Source of the DNA: Siphonodentalium dalli
Lineage: Eukaryota > Mollusca > Scaphopoda > Gadilida > Siphonodentaliidae
DNA length: 64,000 bases
Assembly: GCA_032622095.1 (NCBI GenBank)
Contig: CP136066.1
Coordinates: 229,216,961 to 229,280,960 of the forward strand
Reading direction: 5' to 3'
Made by a program: the position numbers and the translations under genes
Shown here: piece by piece, positions 40,623 through 52,943 of the stretch
Layout: every line of letters starts with the position of its first letter
Position numbering within the stretch: position 1 is the first letter of the stretch
The notes under the pieces: model-generated
What the model was told of the DNA's origin: nothing
The model's input: only the letters and a program-made list of their open reading frames with translations
The model's database searches: none

Positions 40623-41148
40623 ACCCTATGCCAATGCATTCTCTCATATATGCGAGTCGATCATAGGTCGCCTCGCATATATAAGAGAATGCATTGGCCT
40701 AACAATTTTGTATCATTTTTTTTATAAATTTTTCTTACATTCTTTAACAATTTTTAGGACATAAAATAAAAAACCTGCAGAGTGTGAATAACCCTACAGG
40801 GAGCCCCAAACATATATAGAACCATGTATAAGAGTGTCGTCTGCTCATGTTTGTCTGGGGCTCTGTATGGGTGAAATTATAAAATTGTTAAAAAAATGTA
40901 AGAAAAAAATGATAAAATATGATAAAATTGTTAAAGAATGTAAGAAAAAAATGATAAAAAATGATAAAATTGTTAAAGAGTATAAGAAAAAATTATTAAA
41001 ATTATTAAAATTGTAACAAATTGTCCAAAAAATTGTCCAAAAAATAATAACAAATGATAAAAAAATTGTTAGGCCAATGCATTCTCTTATATATGCGAGG
41101 CGACCTATGGTCAACTCGCATATATAAGAGAATGCATTGGCACAGGGT
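40623..41148. mobile_element. Foldback element with paired palindromes, copy 1
   Basis: The ends are ACCCTATGCC and GGCACAGGGT (inverted). A 67-bp palindrome lies at each end (40631-40697 and 41074-41140), in mirrored orientation. The interior has GTTAAAGAATGTAAGAAAAA tracts and one short hairpin with the GTGTCGTCTGCTC core (about 40785-40877). The minus and plus open frames across it are by-products. Confidence 0.85.
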
Positions 41149-43287
41149 ACTTGATATATAGTGTGATTACCGTATGTCCACTGGACAATATGCGGTAGGA
41201 CGCTCTTGGACTTTCTGAATGTTAAATGGTTAAGGGAACCATTAGCTGCTGTGATAATAGCAAACGTTAGGACGATAACCTCAGGGTTCGCGCTGTCATA
41301 AATGCTAACTGAGTAGCTCTACTATATACTCGCCATCTAACTACTCTAGTTGTCTAGTGCCTATACTTTATATATAGTGTGATTACCGTATGTCCTCAAG
41401 TCACTGAGAGCAAACGTGATTGATGATATATTCAGTTTTCATCTAAAATTGACTAAATTTGTTAGTAAAAGTTTAAGCACAGGTCTACTTTTCCAGATAT
41501 CACAACATTGGATCCCACATGGACCTAAGGGTATGCATAAAGAACATGGTCGCAATATCTGTATTGCCATGATATGTGTGTGTTTCATTGGTATACAAAA
41601 CATAATAAAAAATAATACAATCACAGAATTCTGATTAATCCAGACTTGGATAATATTAATCAACACCTTTCAGAACCTTCAATTATCAGAGAAATTGCAC
41701 AATTACATATTTTCATAACAGTTAGAAACAAAAATCAAATAAATCGATTTAATTAAAAAAATTTGGCAAATAAATCGATTTTATTTATTTAATTGAAAGA
41801 AAAAAAATCACCAACCCTGTTAAACTATCTAACTCAATGGAATATTAGAATCCAAGTCGCCACTCCTATATTTCAGCAATAATTTCAAATTAGTGTTTGC
41901 ATTGAAAATGAACCCAATGACCTTGTGGCAAAGCATGCACTGAGTATACTTATCATGGTTCATACTGTCACTTGCCAAATTTGCCAATGGCAAACATAAT
42001 TCACATTTGGCAAAAAATATTTTCATTTGGCAAAGGTTTTGGCAAGTCACTTTTTAATTCATCAAGACAGTTGACATATTAATAGCTATCAGTATCAATG
42101 GATGGAGGGGTTACCCGTATTTAGTGTGGTGGTGTTTACATAGTTAATCATCTTGTGGTGTGCCCTTCTCGTGAAGCAACCCTGCTATCATTTTATTGTT
42201 CGGTGATTGGTTTATTGTTGTATGATAAACCACAATATATATACTAGTTTAATGATTAACTAACTGCTTTCTTACCGATCAAAAGTCGTTCAAACTGCGA
42301 GTGTCAAATTATACATGTTGCAGAAAATAGTACTATCAGTGACAGCATTTCGCAAATTCTACAAGAATTTGTCAAAAAAATATTTTCATTTGGCAAATTA
42401 TTTGGCAAGAGTAAATTTCGGTCCAGTGCGGACCCTGGATATCCTCCAATGTCTCTTCACATTTTGTCGTAAATATGGCTCGGTTGCATGTAAAGTCGTA
42501 AAGCTTATAGTTGGACATGAAAGCAGCAGTCAGTATAAAATTATTTGCTTTAACCAGGTCGATACAATCATATGTACGTCTCCCTTGTTTAGTGGTCGAA
42601 TAGTATTAATCGAAGTTGTATTCACAATATCGTTTATGCTAAAAATGTTAATTTACGTCTGGGTATGTTTCATTTTGGGGATGCGTGGGATCATAGTGAT
42701 TTGGCAAAAGTATCGGGGACCACTCTGAGAGTCCTCCATACCCCATCCTAGACCACGTACAACCGGTTCGCAGAAATCTTTGAAACTGATTGCGTGGTAT
42801 CACAGGAGGGAGGTCAGAATGGACACATTTCCACGCACTACGCTCTGATATATGATGTAGAATTCAGTTACTATATTTGCTCTATCAATTACCATTTAGG
42901 GTTTAACTTTTGAGGCATAAGCGCCTTTTTAAAATCTGCAAATATTAGAGTGTTGGTTGTTAAAGAAGATTTTCTATCATATTCCATCTTTCACGAGAAC
43001 AACTTTCTTTCTTCGAATAATTTAACATAATTAACATAAATTAACACTTTTAGATTCTACCCCCACCAATACCATTTAACAAAGAGAGATATAACTCACC
43101 CTGGACTAAACAAATTGACACATCACTGATTATATAATTTATTTGTTCATATACTCGAGATGTTATATAATGAGATCTGAATAAATATTATTTTAAAAAA
43201 CAATCTTATGCTAAGCCAAAAATACTATTGCGATGATTGTGCTGGAGGGTATCTTCATATTTACTTTTGGCAAACTTCTTCATTTTG
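41149..43287. other. Intergenic region without recognisable gene
   Basis: A direct repeat AAAATATTTTCATTTGGCAAA occurs near 42014 and 42377, with TTTGGCAAG extensions, and TATATAGTGTGATTACCGTA occurs near 41156 and 41375. A 137-codon plus-strand frame (42315-42728) has no recognisable domain. Confidence 0.5.
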
Positions 43288-43291
43288 TTAA

Positions 43292-43673
43292 CCCTTTACC
43301 CAACAAACCGGCCAAAACCGGCCAAATAAAGCTGCAACAGCCTAAATTATCTTGGGTCTGTCTCAATAAAACCATACAAATATGGATATCATTGGAACCG
43401 GCTCATTGACCACATTGTGATGGTTACAGTTATGCCCTGTGCCAATGCATTCTCTTATATATGCGAGTCGACCATAGGTCGCCTCGCATATATAAGAGAA
43501 TGCATTGGCCTAAAAAAAATCTTTTTTTACCATTTTTTCTTACATTCTTTAACAATTTTATAATTTTTAATGTGTTAAGCCAATGCATTCTCTTATATAT
43601 GCGAGGCGACCTATGGTCGACTCGCATATATAAGAGAATGCATTGGCACAGGGCCATTCTGTTGGGTAAAGGG
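43292..43673. mobile_element. CCCTTTACCC MITE, copy C (TTAA target)
   Basis: TTAA flanks lie at 43288-43291 and 43674-43677. The terminal repeats are CCCTTTACCCAACA and TGTTGGGTAAAGGG. Two palindromes are at about 43441-43507 and 43581-43647; the spacer is shorter than in copies A and B. Confidence 0.93.
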
Positions 43674-43926
43674 TTAAATGTGTTGCGCATGCAGCTTTCT
43701 GAATTTTAACCAGTTCGATTATTTCCCAGATTTTAGGGCTATTTTCTATTTTACGAACACGATCCTTTTTGCGGATTATAAGTCGCAGGTCTGGGGTAAT
43801 CCGATGTTTGTCTTTGGTCCTAATTAAAACATTATCGTTGGGTATGGTTTTTGTCCATATTACTCAAAAACCTAGAACTAAATATAGATCAACAGCCAAA
43901 TTAACGGTGGGTTTGGTTCAAATAGC

Positions 43927-44134
43927 ATTGAACCAATGAGGAAGTAGCACTGTAGCAGTAACCTTGGTTTGTGACTTTAATATTGGTTTGGCTATTCAGA
44001 TAAATAATGTTCGATGAGGAGCCCAAAGCATTGAACCAATGAGGAAGTAGCACTGTAGCAGTAACCTTGGTTGGTGACTTTAATATTGGTTTGGCTATAC
44101 AGAGAAATAATGTTCGATGAGGAGTCCAAAGCAT
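43927..44134. repeat. 103-bp direct duplication
   Basis: ATTGAACCAATGAGGAAGTA starts both copies (43927 and 44030). Each ends GTTCGATGAGGAG(C/T)CCAAA. Confidence 0.92.
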
Positions 44135-44197
44135 TTGAATTAATCAGTTAATATAAGGTCCCCGGCCAAGTTCATTGGAAGATTCACATAAACAGGT

Positions 44198-44280
44198 AAC
44201 CCACATGGAGCCTCAAACAGATGGAAGCATGCACTACAGAGTGTCGTCTGCTCCAGTCTATGTGGGGCTCTCTATGGGTT
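44198..44280. repeat. Short hairpin element with GTGTCGTCTGCTC core
   Basis: AACCCACATGGAGCCTCAAA to GGGGCTCTCTATGGGTT. It is nearly identical to 36822-36904, with unrelated flanks, so this is a mobile unit of about 83 bp. Confidence 0.88.
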
Positions 44281-44313
44281 CGAATACTAAGAGGGCCTTT
44301 AAGCACCCATGGT

Positions 44314-44851
44314 CACTTTATACAGGTCAGAGGTCAGGCACATCCTGAATTCCACTATTATAGTGGCATATGACTATACAATATTCACGTTTCCTTTATT
44401 TGTACCGGGACTAGAAGAGGGCCCATACCCGTGCACAGCCAAATGTCACTCTTAAAAAGATCGCAGCGAATGAACAGTCTTCCGACAAAATTCGATGTGC
44501 GATCTTTTGCGCCAGCTTTGTTATTCAATAAAATTATAATATATTACTAATATATGCCTTTCTAAATGACAATAACAGGATGACCCAATCCCTCCTTCAT
44601 AACATTTCAACTAAGTGCAATCTAATTGAGTTGCTTATCGTGTGCCGTCATGATTATTCATTCTCCTGGACAAACTATATGTATGATACCGAATTAGTGC
44701 GACACTGATTTTGAATAATATTTGTGTGAAATATGATTTTTGATTATCCTTCTTTTATCAAATTAACAAAACGGTAATGGTCATATACCACTATAATAGT
44801 GGAATACCACTATAATAGTAGAAGTCAGGATGTGCCTGACCTGATAAAGTG
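44314..44851. mobile_element. 538-bp MITE with about 50-bp inverted ends
   Basis: The left end CACTTTATACAGGTCAGAGG... and the right end ...CCTGACCTGATAAAGTG are inverted. Both include CAGGCACATCCTGA and CCACTATTATAGTGG. There is no coding capacity. Confidence 0.88.
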
Positions 44852-44864
44852 TTGTCGAAATTGA

Positions 44865-44955
44865 TAGGCCAAATAATTCCCAATACCTCCGATTACAAAT
44901 TGATCAGTAGGACAGATATCCTATATATTATATACAATCGGAGGTGTTGGAATAA
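44865..44955. repeat. Small inverted repeat
   Basis: CCCAATACCTCCGATT and AATCGGAGGTGTTGG flank a loop of about 55 bp. Confidence 0.7.
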
Positions 44956-44974
44956 AGTTTCAACCAGACAATTA

Positions 44975-45082
44975 TTGCATCCTCAAATTATATATAAGGT
45001 TAGGTAATCGTTTGAATACCAAGTGTTCTGTTAAATACACTGCAATGCCTCCCCAATGCCGGGCTCGTGTCGTTATACCTGA
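44975..45082 (-). pseudogene. Possible endonuclease fragment of a non-LTR retrotransposon
   Basis: The minus-strand frame TRARHWGGIAVYLTEHLVFK followed by R-L-P-N-L resembles the R-x-R-x-G-G-G-x-A-x-Y-V-x-x-x-L segment of apurinic-type endonuclease domains in CR1/jockey-like elements. It is only about 35 codons long and lacks other motifs, so this is tentative. Confidence 0.35.
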
Positions 45083-45131
45083 CTGAGTGTGAAAAATAAC
45101 AGAATTAAAAATCAATAATTGATAACCAGTG

Positions 45132-45225
45132 ATGGTCCGGTCACACGAAGAGGCGGTCCAGTCCGGTCCGGTCCAGCTGTGGGTGGTCCGGTTTTCTTGC
45201 CTGGATCGGTCCGGGCCGGTCCAAT
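45132..45225. repeat. Degenerate GGTCCGGTCC tract
   Basis: Irregular repeats of GGTCC/CGGTCC are seen across about 95 bp. Confidence 0.85.
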
Positions 45226-45754
45226 CATTATAAAACACCTTAAATGAAGGGACATTTGTTAAATCTTACTTTGGTATACACGTTTGTGTTACATACGGAA
45301 AGCGTCAAGTCACTGCCGGAGTCGGACAAGCTTGTATTAAATTATGGACATCATGTGCAATATAATCTGTCACCACATCCGGTTGTAACTAGCATTCTGA
45401 TTAGCTACAACGCCACGTTTAAATCACCATGTCCCCCGCTACCATGGTAGCGGGCTATATAATAGAACGTGCGCGAAACATTGGGGTGAGCACGTGATAC
45501 ATCGGGGGTGGGGTATGAATGACTCTTAAACTGATATAGTTTCCACAAATTCGCGACGTTGCTCTCGCACGCCGAATTTGACGTCACCTGACACCGGATC
45601 GTTAGGTCGGCTACTGAATTATTCTTATTGGTGTGAATTAATCGGATAACCTATGAAAATCACACTTAAATTAAGGAGGCATGGTTATTGTTGTGGGGAC
45701 AAAACCGTTATCTCCGGCAACATCGTGGGGGGTACATGGAGATTTAATGTCTCT

Positions 45755-45940
45755 TTTTGAACCACTTTTAAAACCAACTTTTTTCATAGTTCGAAAATAT
45801 CTCTCATATAATAAGGGTAAACACGTGTTGTTATAGTATCATGTTGCAGACATTCATTATAAAGGGTATTAATTTTTCCCTTCAAATTGATTGTTCGAAC
45901 TTGAGATTTGTTTTTAATTAACGAATGGGCGCCTCCTTGG
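45755..45940. mobile_element. Solo arm of the TTAA-bounded inverted-repeat element
   Basis: GGGTAAACACGTGTTGTTAT and the terminal CGAATGGGCGCCT match the right arm at 38370-38548. No opposite arm is seen. Confidence 0.75.
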
Positions 45941-46120
45941 CTTCGTTATTTAACCAGTCGCGGACAATCAAGAAGTACGCAGTATTTGAAATTACGTGTC
46001 CGAAATATGAGAGTTATATCAGCAGCAGGGTGTGATAGGATCAACGTGTTGGGTGTGCCTCCCACCAATTGCGCCTCCCCCAAACCGCTAAAAATTTCAA
46101 CAAAAACGTAGACCCACTCA

Positions 46121-46616
46121 CAAGTACGAAATAATAGACTTGTTGAATGGGCTGCAAAACATGTATTTGATAGGTACCAATTCGGTTTTCGGAAGGGTAA
46201 ATCAACGACCGACTGCATTTTTATTTTGAATGCAATAATTAGAAAGCAATTATCTAGACGTGAGAAAGTTTACTGTGTATTTTATTGACTACACGAAGGC
46301 GTTTGACAGTATAAACAGGAATTTGCTTTGGGAGAAATTGGCAACTTATGCAATTAGTTCAAAATTAATTCGGGCAATACAATCTCTGTATGTGAAGTTA
46401 AGGGTTAAATTTAATTCACAATTATCCAACTATTTCGACTCGAGCCTATATTGATATACGACGTCGATATCTGAAAACATTCTATTGTCACTGGCCAACC
46501 ATACCGAAATTTGATACACTAATGAAAAATGAATCTATATTTTCATTGAATCGGTTAGCAAAATACTTATATCACAGCTGTTTTAGAAGAGATAAATTAT
46601 TGTCCTCAATGATTTA
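46121..46616 (+). pseudogene. Broken non-LTR reverse transcriptase
   Basis: The first piece (46121-46275) reads NNRLVEW then YQFGFRKGKSTTDC, the classic finger motif. A one-base frameshift near 46270-46280 leads into FIDYTKAFDSINRNLLWEKL (motif A, ending with stop at 46455). A third piece (about 46497-46616) reads FSLNRLAKYLYHSCFRRDKL and a stop, like the extreme C-terminal tail. Motifs B and C (YxDD) are missing, so there is an internal deletion at about 46455. The element is dead. It is similar to RTE/CR1-like elements; the exact clade is undetermined. Confidence 0.85.
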
Positions 46617-47062
46617 GTAAGTTTCCAATTTAGAATTTAGAATTTGGAACTTAGATTATATATATAGTCTGCCTGATGCAGGCGCATGGTTGTAAGGACG
46701 CTGTTGGGCAAAACAATTCGTCATTTTTTTCAAACTTTTCGCAATAGAACTTAGAAGTACCTTTTCTGACAATTTTATCGGTCGGCATCCATTAAAACTT
46801 CACAATGTCCCAATTTAATTATATATGTAACAATATTTCCAAAATATTACCCGACAAACTCTATTTAAATAATTAAACAAGCAATACAGTGTCGTCGCCA
46901 AAGCCCAGATCTGGGCTTCCAGCACTCTTACGTAGGGTCCAAATGTGGGCTTTCTTCACTGAACCAGTTAAGAGGGAAGAAGGAAATATCAAGCACTAAA
47001 TGAGCATATCCTCACAGCACAAAGCCGCGACAATCGACACCATCAACAAGTACATATCACCC
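46617..47062. other. Spacer without recognisable gene
   Basis: No coding region or clear repeat is recognised, apart from a small CCCAGATCTGGGC palindrome near 46904. Confidence 0.45.
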
Positions 47063-47395
47063 ATATGGTGCCCCTCACAGACATGAGCAGACGACACTCT
47101 TCTATATGCGTCTATATATGTGTGGGGCTCCCTGCAGGGAAATCTAAGTTTTATAATTTATAATTTTATAATTTCACCCATACAGAGCCCCAGACAAACA
47201 TGAGCAGACGACACTCAGTACACATGCTTCTATATATGTTTGGGGCTCCCTGCAGGGTTATTGACAATCTGTATGTTTTTTATTTTGAGTCCTAAAATTG
47301 TTATAGAATGTAAGACAAATTTATTTAAAAAATGATTAAAAAAATTGTTAGGCCAATGCATTCTCTTATATTCGAGGCGACCTATGGTACTTTGA
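47063..47395. mobile_element. Truncated foldback element
   Basis: It contains two hairpins with the GAGCAGACGACAC core (47066-47150 and 47165-47262), the GTTATAGAATGTAAGA tract and only the first 36 bases of the 67-bp palindrome (also missing a few bases). It breaks off inside the palindrome apex at 47395. It corresponds to the right half of 63229-63768. Confidence 0.8.
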
Positions 47396-47840
47396 TAACA
47401 TAAAGATTTAACATCCCCGTGGACGCAATACTGTTATGTTAACGTGTTGTCACTTTGATACCTAACATATTGAAAACGTATATATGCGGTTGGTCGAGGC
47501 TTCACATTGTTTATTGATATTTCAGACATAGATGATATATATCCTCGGCTTAGAGGTGGTAGAGGTCTGACCGCCTGGTGCGAACTAATTATAGAAGTGA
47601 GCAGTACTGACCGCGCCGAGCAGAGATTCAAGTACGATGACAGATATACTATACTTTCAACATATTTTATTTCACTATTAAGCATGAATACAAATGGATT
47701 GGGGACAAGTTACAGAAACTTATTTAGCCCTCTCCCGATTTACAATAATGTTATTCATACTTCAACAAAATGGCGTAAGTTAAACATATTTACATTAACG
47801 GGAGTGTTCGGGCGGTTTCGCAGTGTAATCAGCGCAATTC
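47396..47840. other. Spacer with an unsupported open frame
   Basis: A 118-codon plus-strand frame starts near 47507, but it runs into the tandem repeat at 47841 and has no recognisable domain. Confidence 0.4.
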
Positions 47841-48222
47841 CAGACTACATCGGATTAATCTAATAAGGGTAGAATAGAAGTTTTATTAGCGCCCATCGGG
47901 TGTATACAGTCCTCTCCAGACTACATCGGAGTAGTCTAATAAGGGTAGAATAGAAGTTTTATTAGCGCCCATCGGGTGTATACTGTCCTCTCCAGACTAC
48001 ATCGGAGTAGTCTAATAAGGGTAGAATAGAAGTTTTATTCGCGCCCATCGGGTGTATACTGTCCTCTCCAGACTACATCGGAGTAATCTAAGAAGGGTAG
48101 AATAAAAGTTTTATTAACGCGCGCAGGTGTGTATACTGTCCTCTCCAGACTACATCGGAGTAATCTAAGAAGGGTAGAATAAAAGTTTTATTAACGCGCG
48201 CAGGCGTGTATACTGTCATACA
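47841..48222. repeat. 76-bp tandem repeat, five copies
   Basis: CCAGACTACATCGGA marks starts at 47841, 47917, 47993, 48069 and 48147. Units are 76 bp, with one 78-bp unit. The last two share AACGCGCGCAGG in place of AGCGCCCATCGG. Confidence 0.95.
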
Positions 48223-48699
48223 CTTTATAGATTGCTGTGGGTCTGTGGGCATTTTATTTATAGATAATTGGTTTTTCTCGTTTCCGGTTTAAAAGTCGAA
48301 CTGCGCGACCAGGAGGCCGAGTCCGGTAAAAGGTGTAGTTGGGAATTTCAATTTCGTTTATTGTCCTTCACATTATTATGCCAATACTTTTGATTTTTGG
48401 TTTGTGACAAGCTAAGTCAATTACCAATAAAAGAAATTTAAAAGATAATTTGTAAGTCTTATATTTCAACTTTTATAGATATTTTTCGTTCTGCAGCCCA
48501 CTGATGGTTGTGGTCGGAGACGGCCGAGTCGGCCGCCGGTTCGTTAATTAGGTGCTAGTTGTTAATGTTATTTTAACGGAATTCTGAGTTGGTCATTCGC
48601 GAAACCAATATATTTGACATTCTATAATTACAATCATGCATGGGTATATAATATCCGATCTTGCGCGCGTTACCATTTCTGACTATGGTTTTCTTGTAA
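48223..48699. other. Spacer without recognisable gene
   Basis: No supported coding region. Confidence 0.45.
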
Positions 48700-49090
48700 A
48701 TACTTTGAAGCGATCTTCGGTCGAGCTGATACTTAAAGCTGTGCTAAGCGTAACGCTATTTTGTTTCTGATTCGGCTCAGGTTATCATTCCAATTTAGAT
48801 TGGCTTGGAGTTCCAGGTCAATGTGTTTATGTGTTTCAACAAATGAGATTTGGTTCTGTTTGAAAAGTTAGGCCAAGAGCATCGCCATAAATTCCTGTTA
48901 GTGCATAGCACACGCCTATTTTTGAAGGGTTGGAATTTACTAGCCAGTTTTCGGACCACTGCATGTGCTATAGTTTGGAGGTCACTGTTCATTACGCGGC
49001 CTAATTCGTGAAGGTTATAGTGGCTATTTGTAAGTCACGTGGTAATGCTTTATTTCTCTTAATCCGTAGAACATAACATCTACAAGAGCG
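48700..49090 (-). pseudogene. Broken non-LTR reverse transcriptase, C-terminal half of the RT domain
   Basis: On the minus strand the order of segments matches the region after motif C: MNSDLQTIAHAVV..., then (after a frameshift) W-L-V-N-x-N-P-S-K, and HIDLELQANLNWNDNLSRIR, the L-G-V-x-L-x-x-N-L-x-W-x-x-H-I block. Several stops and frameshifts interrupt it. It is a remnant only. Confidence 0.6.
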
Positions 49091-49940
49091 TATAGTCATG
49101 CTTCCTTTCTGAGTCATCAAGTGAGGTAAACCCTGCATGGAGTTTGAGAACATGACAGGATGTTGAGAATAGAGATTATTTACAAACGAACATAGAATGA
49201 GATGGAACACACACAATTATGTACATATATACATTATTATCCATCCCCTTAACTAACACCATTTCCGATTGGACAAAAGCCGCCACGTGATAGTCCGGGA
49301 AAAAGTCATATATTGTACTCCCGAATGTCATATTGGACTCCAAAGCGTGCAATATCACTTTTTATTGGGACTCCGTGACGTCACGAATTAACTCGATTGC
49401 GAAATGAATCGGTGATATTATGATGCGCGCGCAACATTGGTGGGAAAATACATATTGTACACAACAGTGTATAATAACTTTATATTATTATACAATGTTG
49501 TGAAGAGTATGTGTTTTTCTTGTTCGAGTCCTGGTCGTGGTGAAAAGTCATATTGGACGAGACACGCAGTGTCGAGTCCAATATCACTTTTTACCACAAC
49601 CTGGACGAGTACATGAAAAACTCATACTGTACACAACATTGTATAATGACATTTGTATTATTCATTTGTCAGTTTATCCAAATTTTGGGAATAAAATATA
49701 TAATTTTCGTGGTTATTTTTGGTATTTGTCGGCACTCAATAAAAGCTTGTATTTTGATCATCAGAAAGCATGATTTGGAAAATTAAACACGGAAGTAAAA
49801 AACAAACTCAATGCGGAAGTGAAACGTCTGCTAAATCCACAAGTGTTGCGCGCGCATCACAATTTCACCGATTCGTTTCGCAATAGAGTTAATTCGTGAC
49901 GTCACTGAGTCCCAATAAAAAGTGATATTGCACACTTATT

Positions 49941-50044
49941 AAACACAATGTACGGGCCCTATACACAAACACAATGTACGAGCCCTATACACAAACACAA
50001 TGTACGGGCCCTATACACAAACACAATGTACGGGCCCTATACAC
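49941..50044. repeat. 26-bp tandem repeat, four copies
   Basis: AAACACAATGTACGGGCCCT plus ATACAC is repeated four times; one copy has GAGCCC. Confidence 0.97.
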
Positions 50045-51763
50045 AAACACAAAGTTAAGGGAAGGATAATAATATAAAGTTATTATACAATATTGTGTAC
50101 AGATGAGTATATGTGTTTTTCTTGTATACGAGTCCAGGTTGTGGTGAAAAGTCATATTGAACGAGACACGCCAGTGTCGAGTCCAATGTGACTTTTCAAC
50201 ACAACCTGGACGAGTACAAGAAAAACTCATACTGTACACAACATTGTATAATGACATTTTTATTATCCATCTGTATGTTTATCCAAGTTTTGGAAATAAA
50301 ACTTTTGTGGTTATTTTTGGTATGTGTCGGCACTTAATTTTCTATAAAAGCCTGTATATTGATCATCAGAAAGCATGATTTGGAAAAGTAAACACGGAAG
50401 TGAGAAAAAAACTCAATGCGGAAGTGAAACGTCTGCTAACACTCATCAGTGTTGTGCGCGCATCACAATTTCACCGATTCATTTCGCAATAGAGTTAATT
50501 CGTGACGTCACGGAGTCCCAATAAAAAGTTATATTGTACAGTCGGGAGTCCTATATGACTTTCGGGATTCCAATATGACTTTTTCCAGGAGTATCACGTG
50601 GCGGCTTTTGCCCAATCGGAAATGGTGTTAGTTAAGGGATGGATAATAATCGACATTATTATACAATGTTGTGTACAGTTGTGTTTTTCTTGTACTCGTC
50701 CAGGTTGTGGTGAAAAGTCATATTGGACGAGTCACGCAGTGTCGAGTCCAATATGACTTTTTACCACAACCTTGACGAGTAAAAGAAAAACTAATACTGA
50801 CATAACATTGTATAATGACATTTTTATTATCCATCTGTGTGTTTATCCAAATTTTAGGAATAAAACTTTTGTGGTTATTTTTGGTATTTGTCGGCACTTA
50901 ATTCTCTATAAAAGCCGGTATTTGTTCACCAGAACGCATGATTTAGAATAGTAAACACGGAAATAAAATAAAACTCAATGTGGAAGTGAAACGTCTGCTA
51001 AATCCACCTGTGTTGCGCGCACATCACAATTTCACCGATTCATTTCGCATTAGTTAATTCAAGTGACATCGCGTAGTCCCAATAAAAAAGTGTTATTGCA
51101 CACTTGGGCGTCCAATGTGACATTCGGGAGTACAATATGACTTTTTTCCGGACAATCACGTTGCGGTTTTTGCCCAATCGGAAATGGTGTTAGCTAAGGG
51201 ATGGATCATAATAAACATTAGTATCCATCCCCTTAACTAACACCATTTCCGATTGGACAAAAGCCGCCATGTGATAGTCAGGGGAAAAGTCATATTGTAC
51301 TCCCGATGTCACATTGGACTCCCAAGTGTGCAATATCACTTTTTTATTGGGACTCCGTGACGTCACGAATTAACTCGATTGCGAAATGAATCGGTGATAT
51401 TGTGATGCGCGCACAACACTGGTGGGAAAACACATACTGTACACAACATTGTATAATAACTCTATTATAAAGTTATTATACAATGTTGTGAACAGTATGA
51501 GTTTTTCTTGTACGAGTCCAGGTTATTATTACATGCTTGTTCCTAGAAATACAGTGTTATTGCTGTTCCATATTTACAAATCCGTATGGAACATACGTTC
51601 CATACGCATCTCGTTTACGTAAAATGACGTATGTTCGCCTCAACCATGAAACTGGAACTATTTAAATAAACGAATCATCACATATAACAAACACGCCCTG
51701 TATGAGCATAACTAAACCTTTATTCCTGTATTTTTAATGCACGGATTCCAGGACGCGAAGCGT

Positions 51764-51938
51764 GTAATAACACAGAACGACACGATGTGTAAATGGGTTT
51801 GTCGATACGGCACTCGTGTTGTCGCGGAAGGATAGAACTCGAGGCGCAAACGCCTCTCGTTCTATCCTTCCGCGACAGCACTCGTGCCGTATCGACAAAC
51901 CCAATTACAAACCGTGTAGTTCTGTGTATTTATTATAC
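51764..51938. repeat. 175-bp hairpin with CTCGAGGCG apex
   Basis: The arms are about 75 bp with high complementarity (GGGTTTGTCGATACGGCACT and its partner). The apex is CTCGAGGCGCAAACGCCTCT. Inserted within the repeat cluster. Confidence 0.9.
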
Positions 51939-52943
51939 AATGCTGTACACAGTACATGTATGTGTTTTTCTTGTACGAGTCAGGGTTGTGGTGAAAAGTC
52001 ATATTAGACGCAGTGACTTTTCACCACAACATGGACAAGTACAAGAAAAACTCATACTGTACACAACGTTGTATAATGATATTTTTATTATCCATTTGTA
52101 TGTTTATCCAAATTTGGGGAATAAAATTTTTGTGGTTATTTTTGGTATTTGTCGGCACTTAATTCTCTATAAAAGCCTCTAATTTGATCAGCAGAGAGCA
52201 TGATTTGGAAAGTAAACACGGAAGTAAACAAAAAACTCAATCCTGAAGTGAAACGTTTGCTAAATCCACAAGTGTTGCGCGCGCATCACAATTTCACCGA
52301 ATCATTTCGCAATTGAGTTAATTCGTGACGTCACGGAGTCTCAATAAAAAATGATATTGCACATTTGGGAGTCCAATGTGACATTCGGGAGTACAACATG
52401 ACTTTTTCCCGGACTATCACGTGGCGGCTTTTGCCCAATCGGAAATGGTGTTAGTTAAGGGATGGATAATAATATACACATTATACAATGTTGTGTGCGG
52501 TATGTGTTTTTCTTGTACTCGTCCAGGTTGTGGTGAATAGTCATATTGGACTCGACACTGCCTGTCTCGTCCAATATGACTTTTCACCACAACCTGGACG
52601 AGTACAAAAAAAACTCATACTGTACACAACATTGTATAATGACATTTGTATTATCCATCTGTATGTATATCCAAATTTTGGGAATACAACTTTAGTGGTT
52701 ACTTTTGGTATTTTGTCGGCACTTAATTCTCTATAAAAGCATGTATTTGATCATCAGAAAGCATTTAAACACGGAAATGAAAACAAAACTGGATTCGGAA
52801 GAGAAATGTCTGCTAAATCCACCAGTGTTGCGCGCGCATCACAATTTCACCGATTCATTTCGCAATAGATAATTCGTGACGTCACATAGTATTGCACAAC
52901 TTAGGAGTCCAATATGACATTCGGGAGTCCAATATGAATTTAC

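Larger units (their letters stand above)
49210..52943. repeat. Cluster of about 0.55-kb hairpin-bearing repeats in both orientations
   Basis: Repeated blocks share CCCAATCGGAAATGGTGTTA...GGGATGGATAATAAT, TATACAATGTTGTG, a hairpin built from GTCCAGGTTGTGGTGAAAAG and its complement, and CGTGACGTCACGGAGTCCCA. Plus-oriented blocks lie at about 49480-49935, 50060-50640, 50640-51200, 51940-52455 and 52455-52940. Inverted partial blocks are at 49230-49490 and 51220-51510. Hairpin apices carry GACACGCAGTGTC or close variants. Small open frames inside recur with the repeats and are not considered genes. Confidence 0.88.

Noticed and set aside
42315-42728. 137-codon plus-strand ORF with hydrophobic segments
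   Set aside because: No domain, promoter or splice signal; the hydrophobicity is explained by T-rich sequence.
37740-43709. Small ORFs with MRVDHRSPRIYKRMHW-type peptides
   Set aside because: They recur only where the 67-bp palindrome occurs and are translations of its arms.
47507-47863. 118-codon plus-strand ORF
   Set aside because: It extends into the 76-bp tandem repeat and has no recognisable motif; one cannot exclude a host exon, but nothing supports it.
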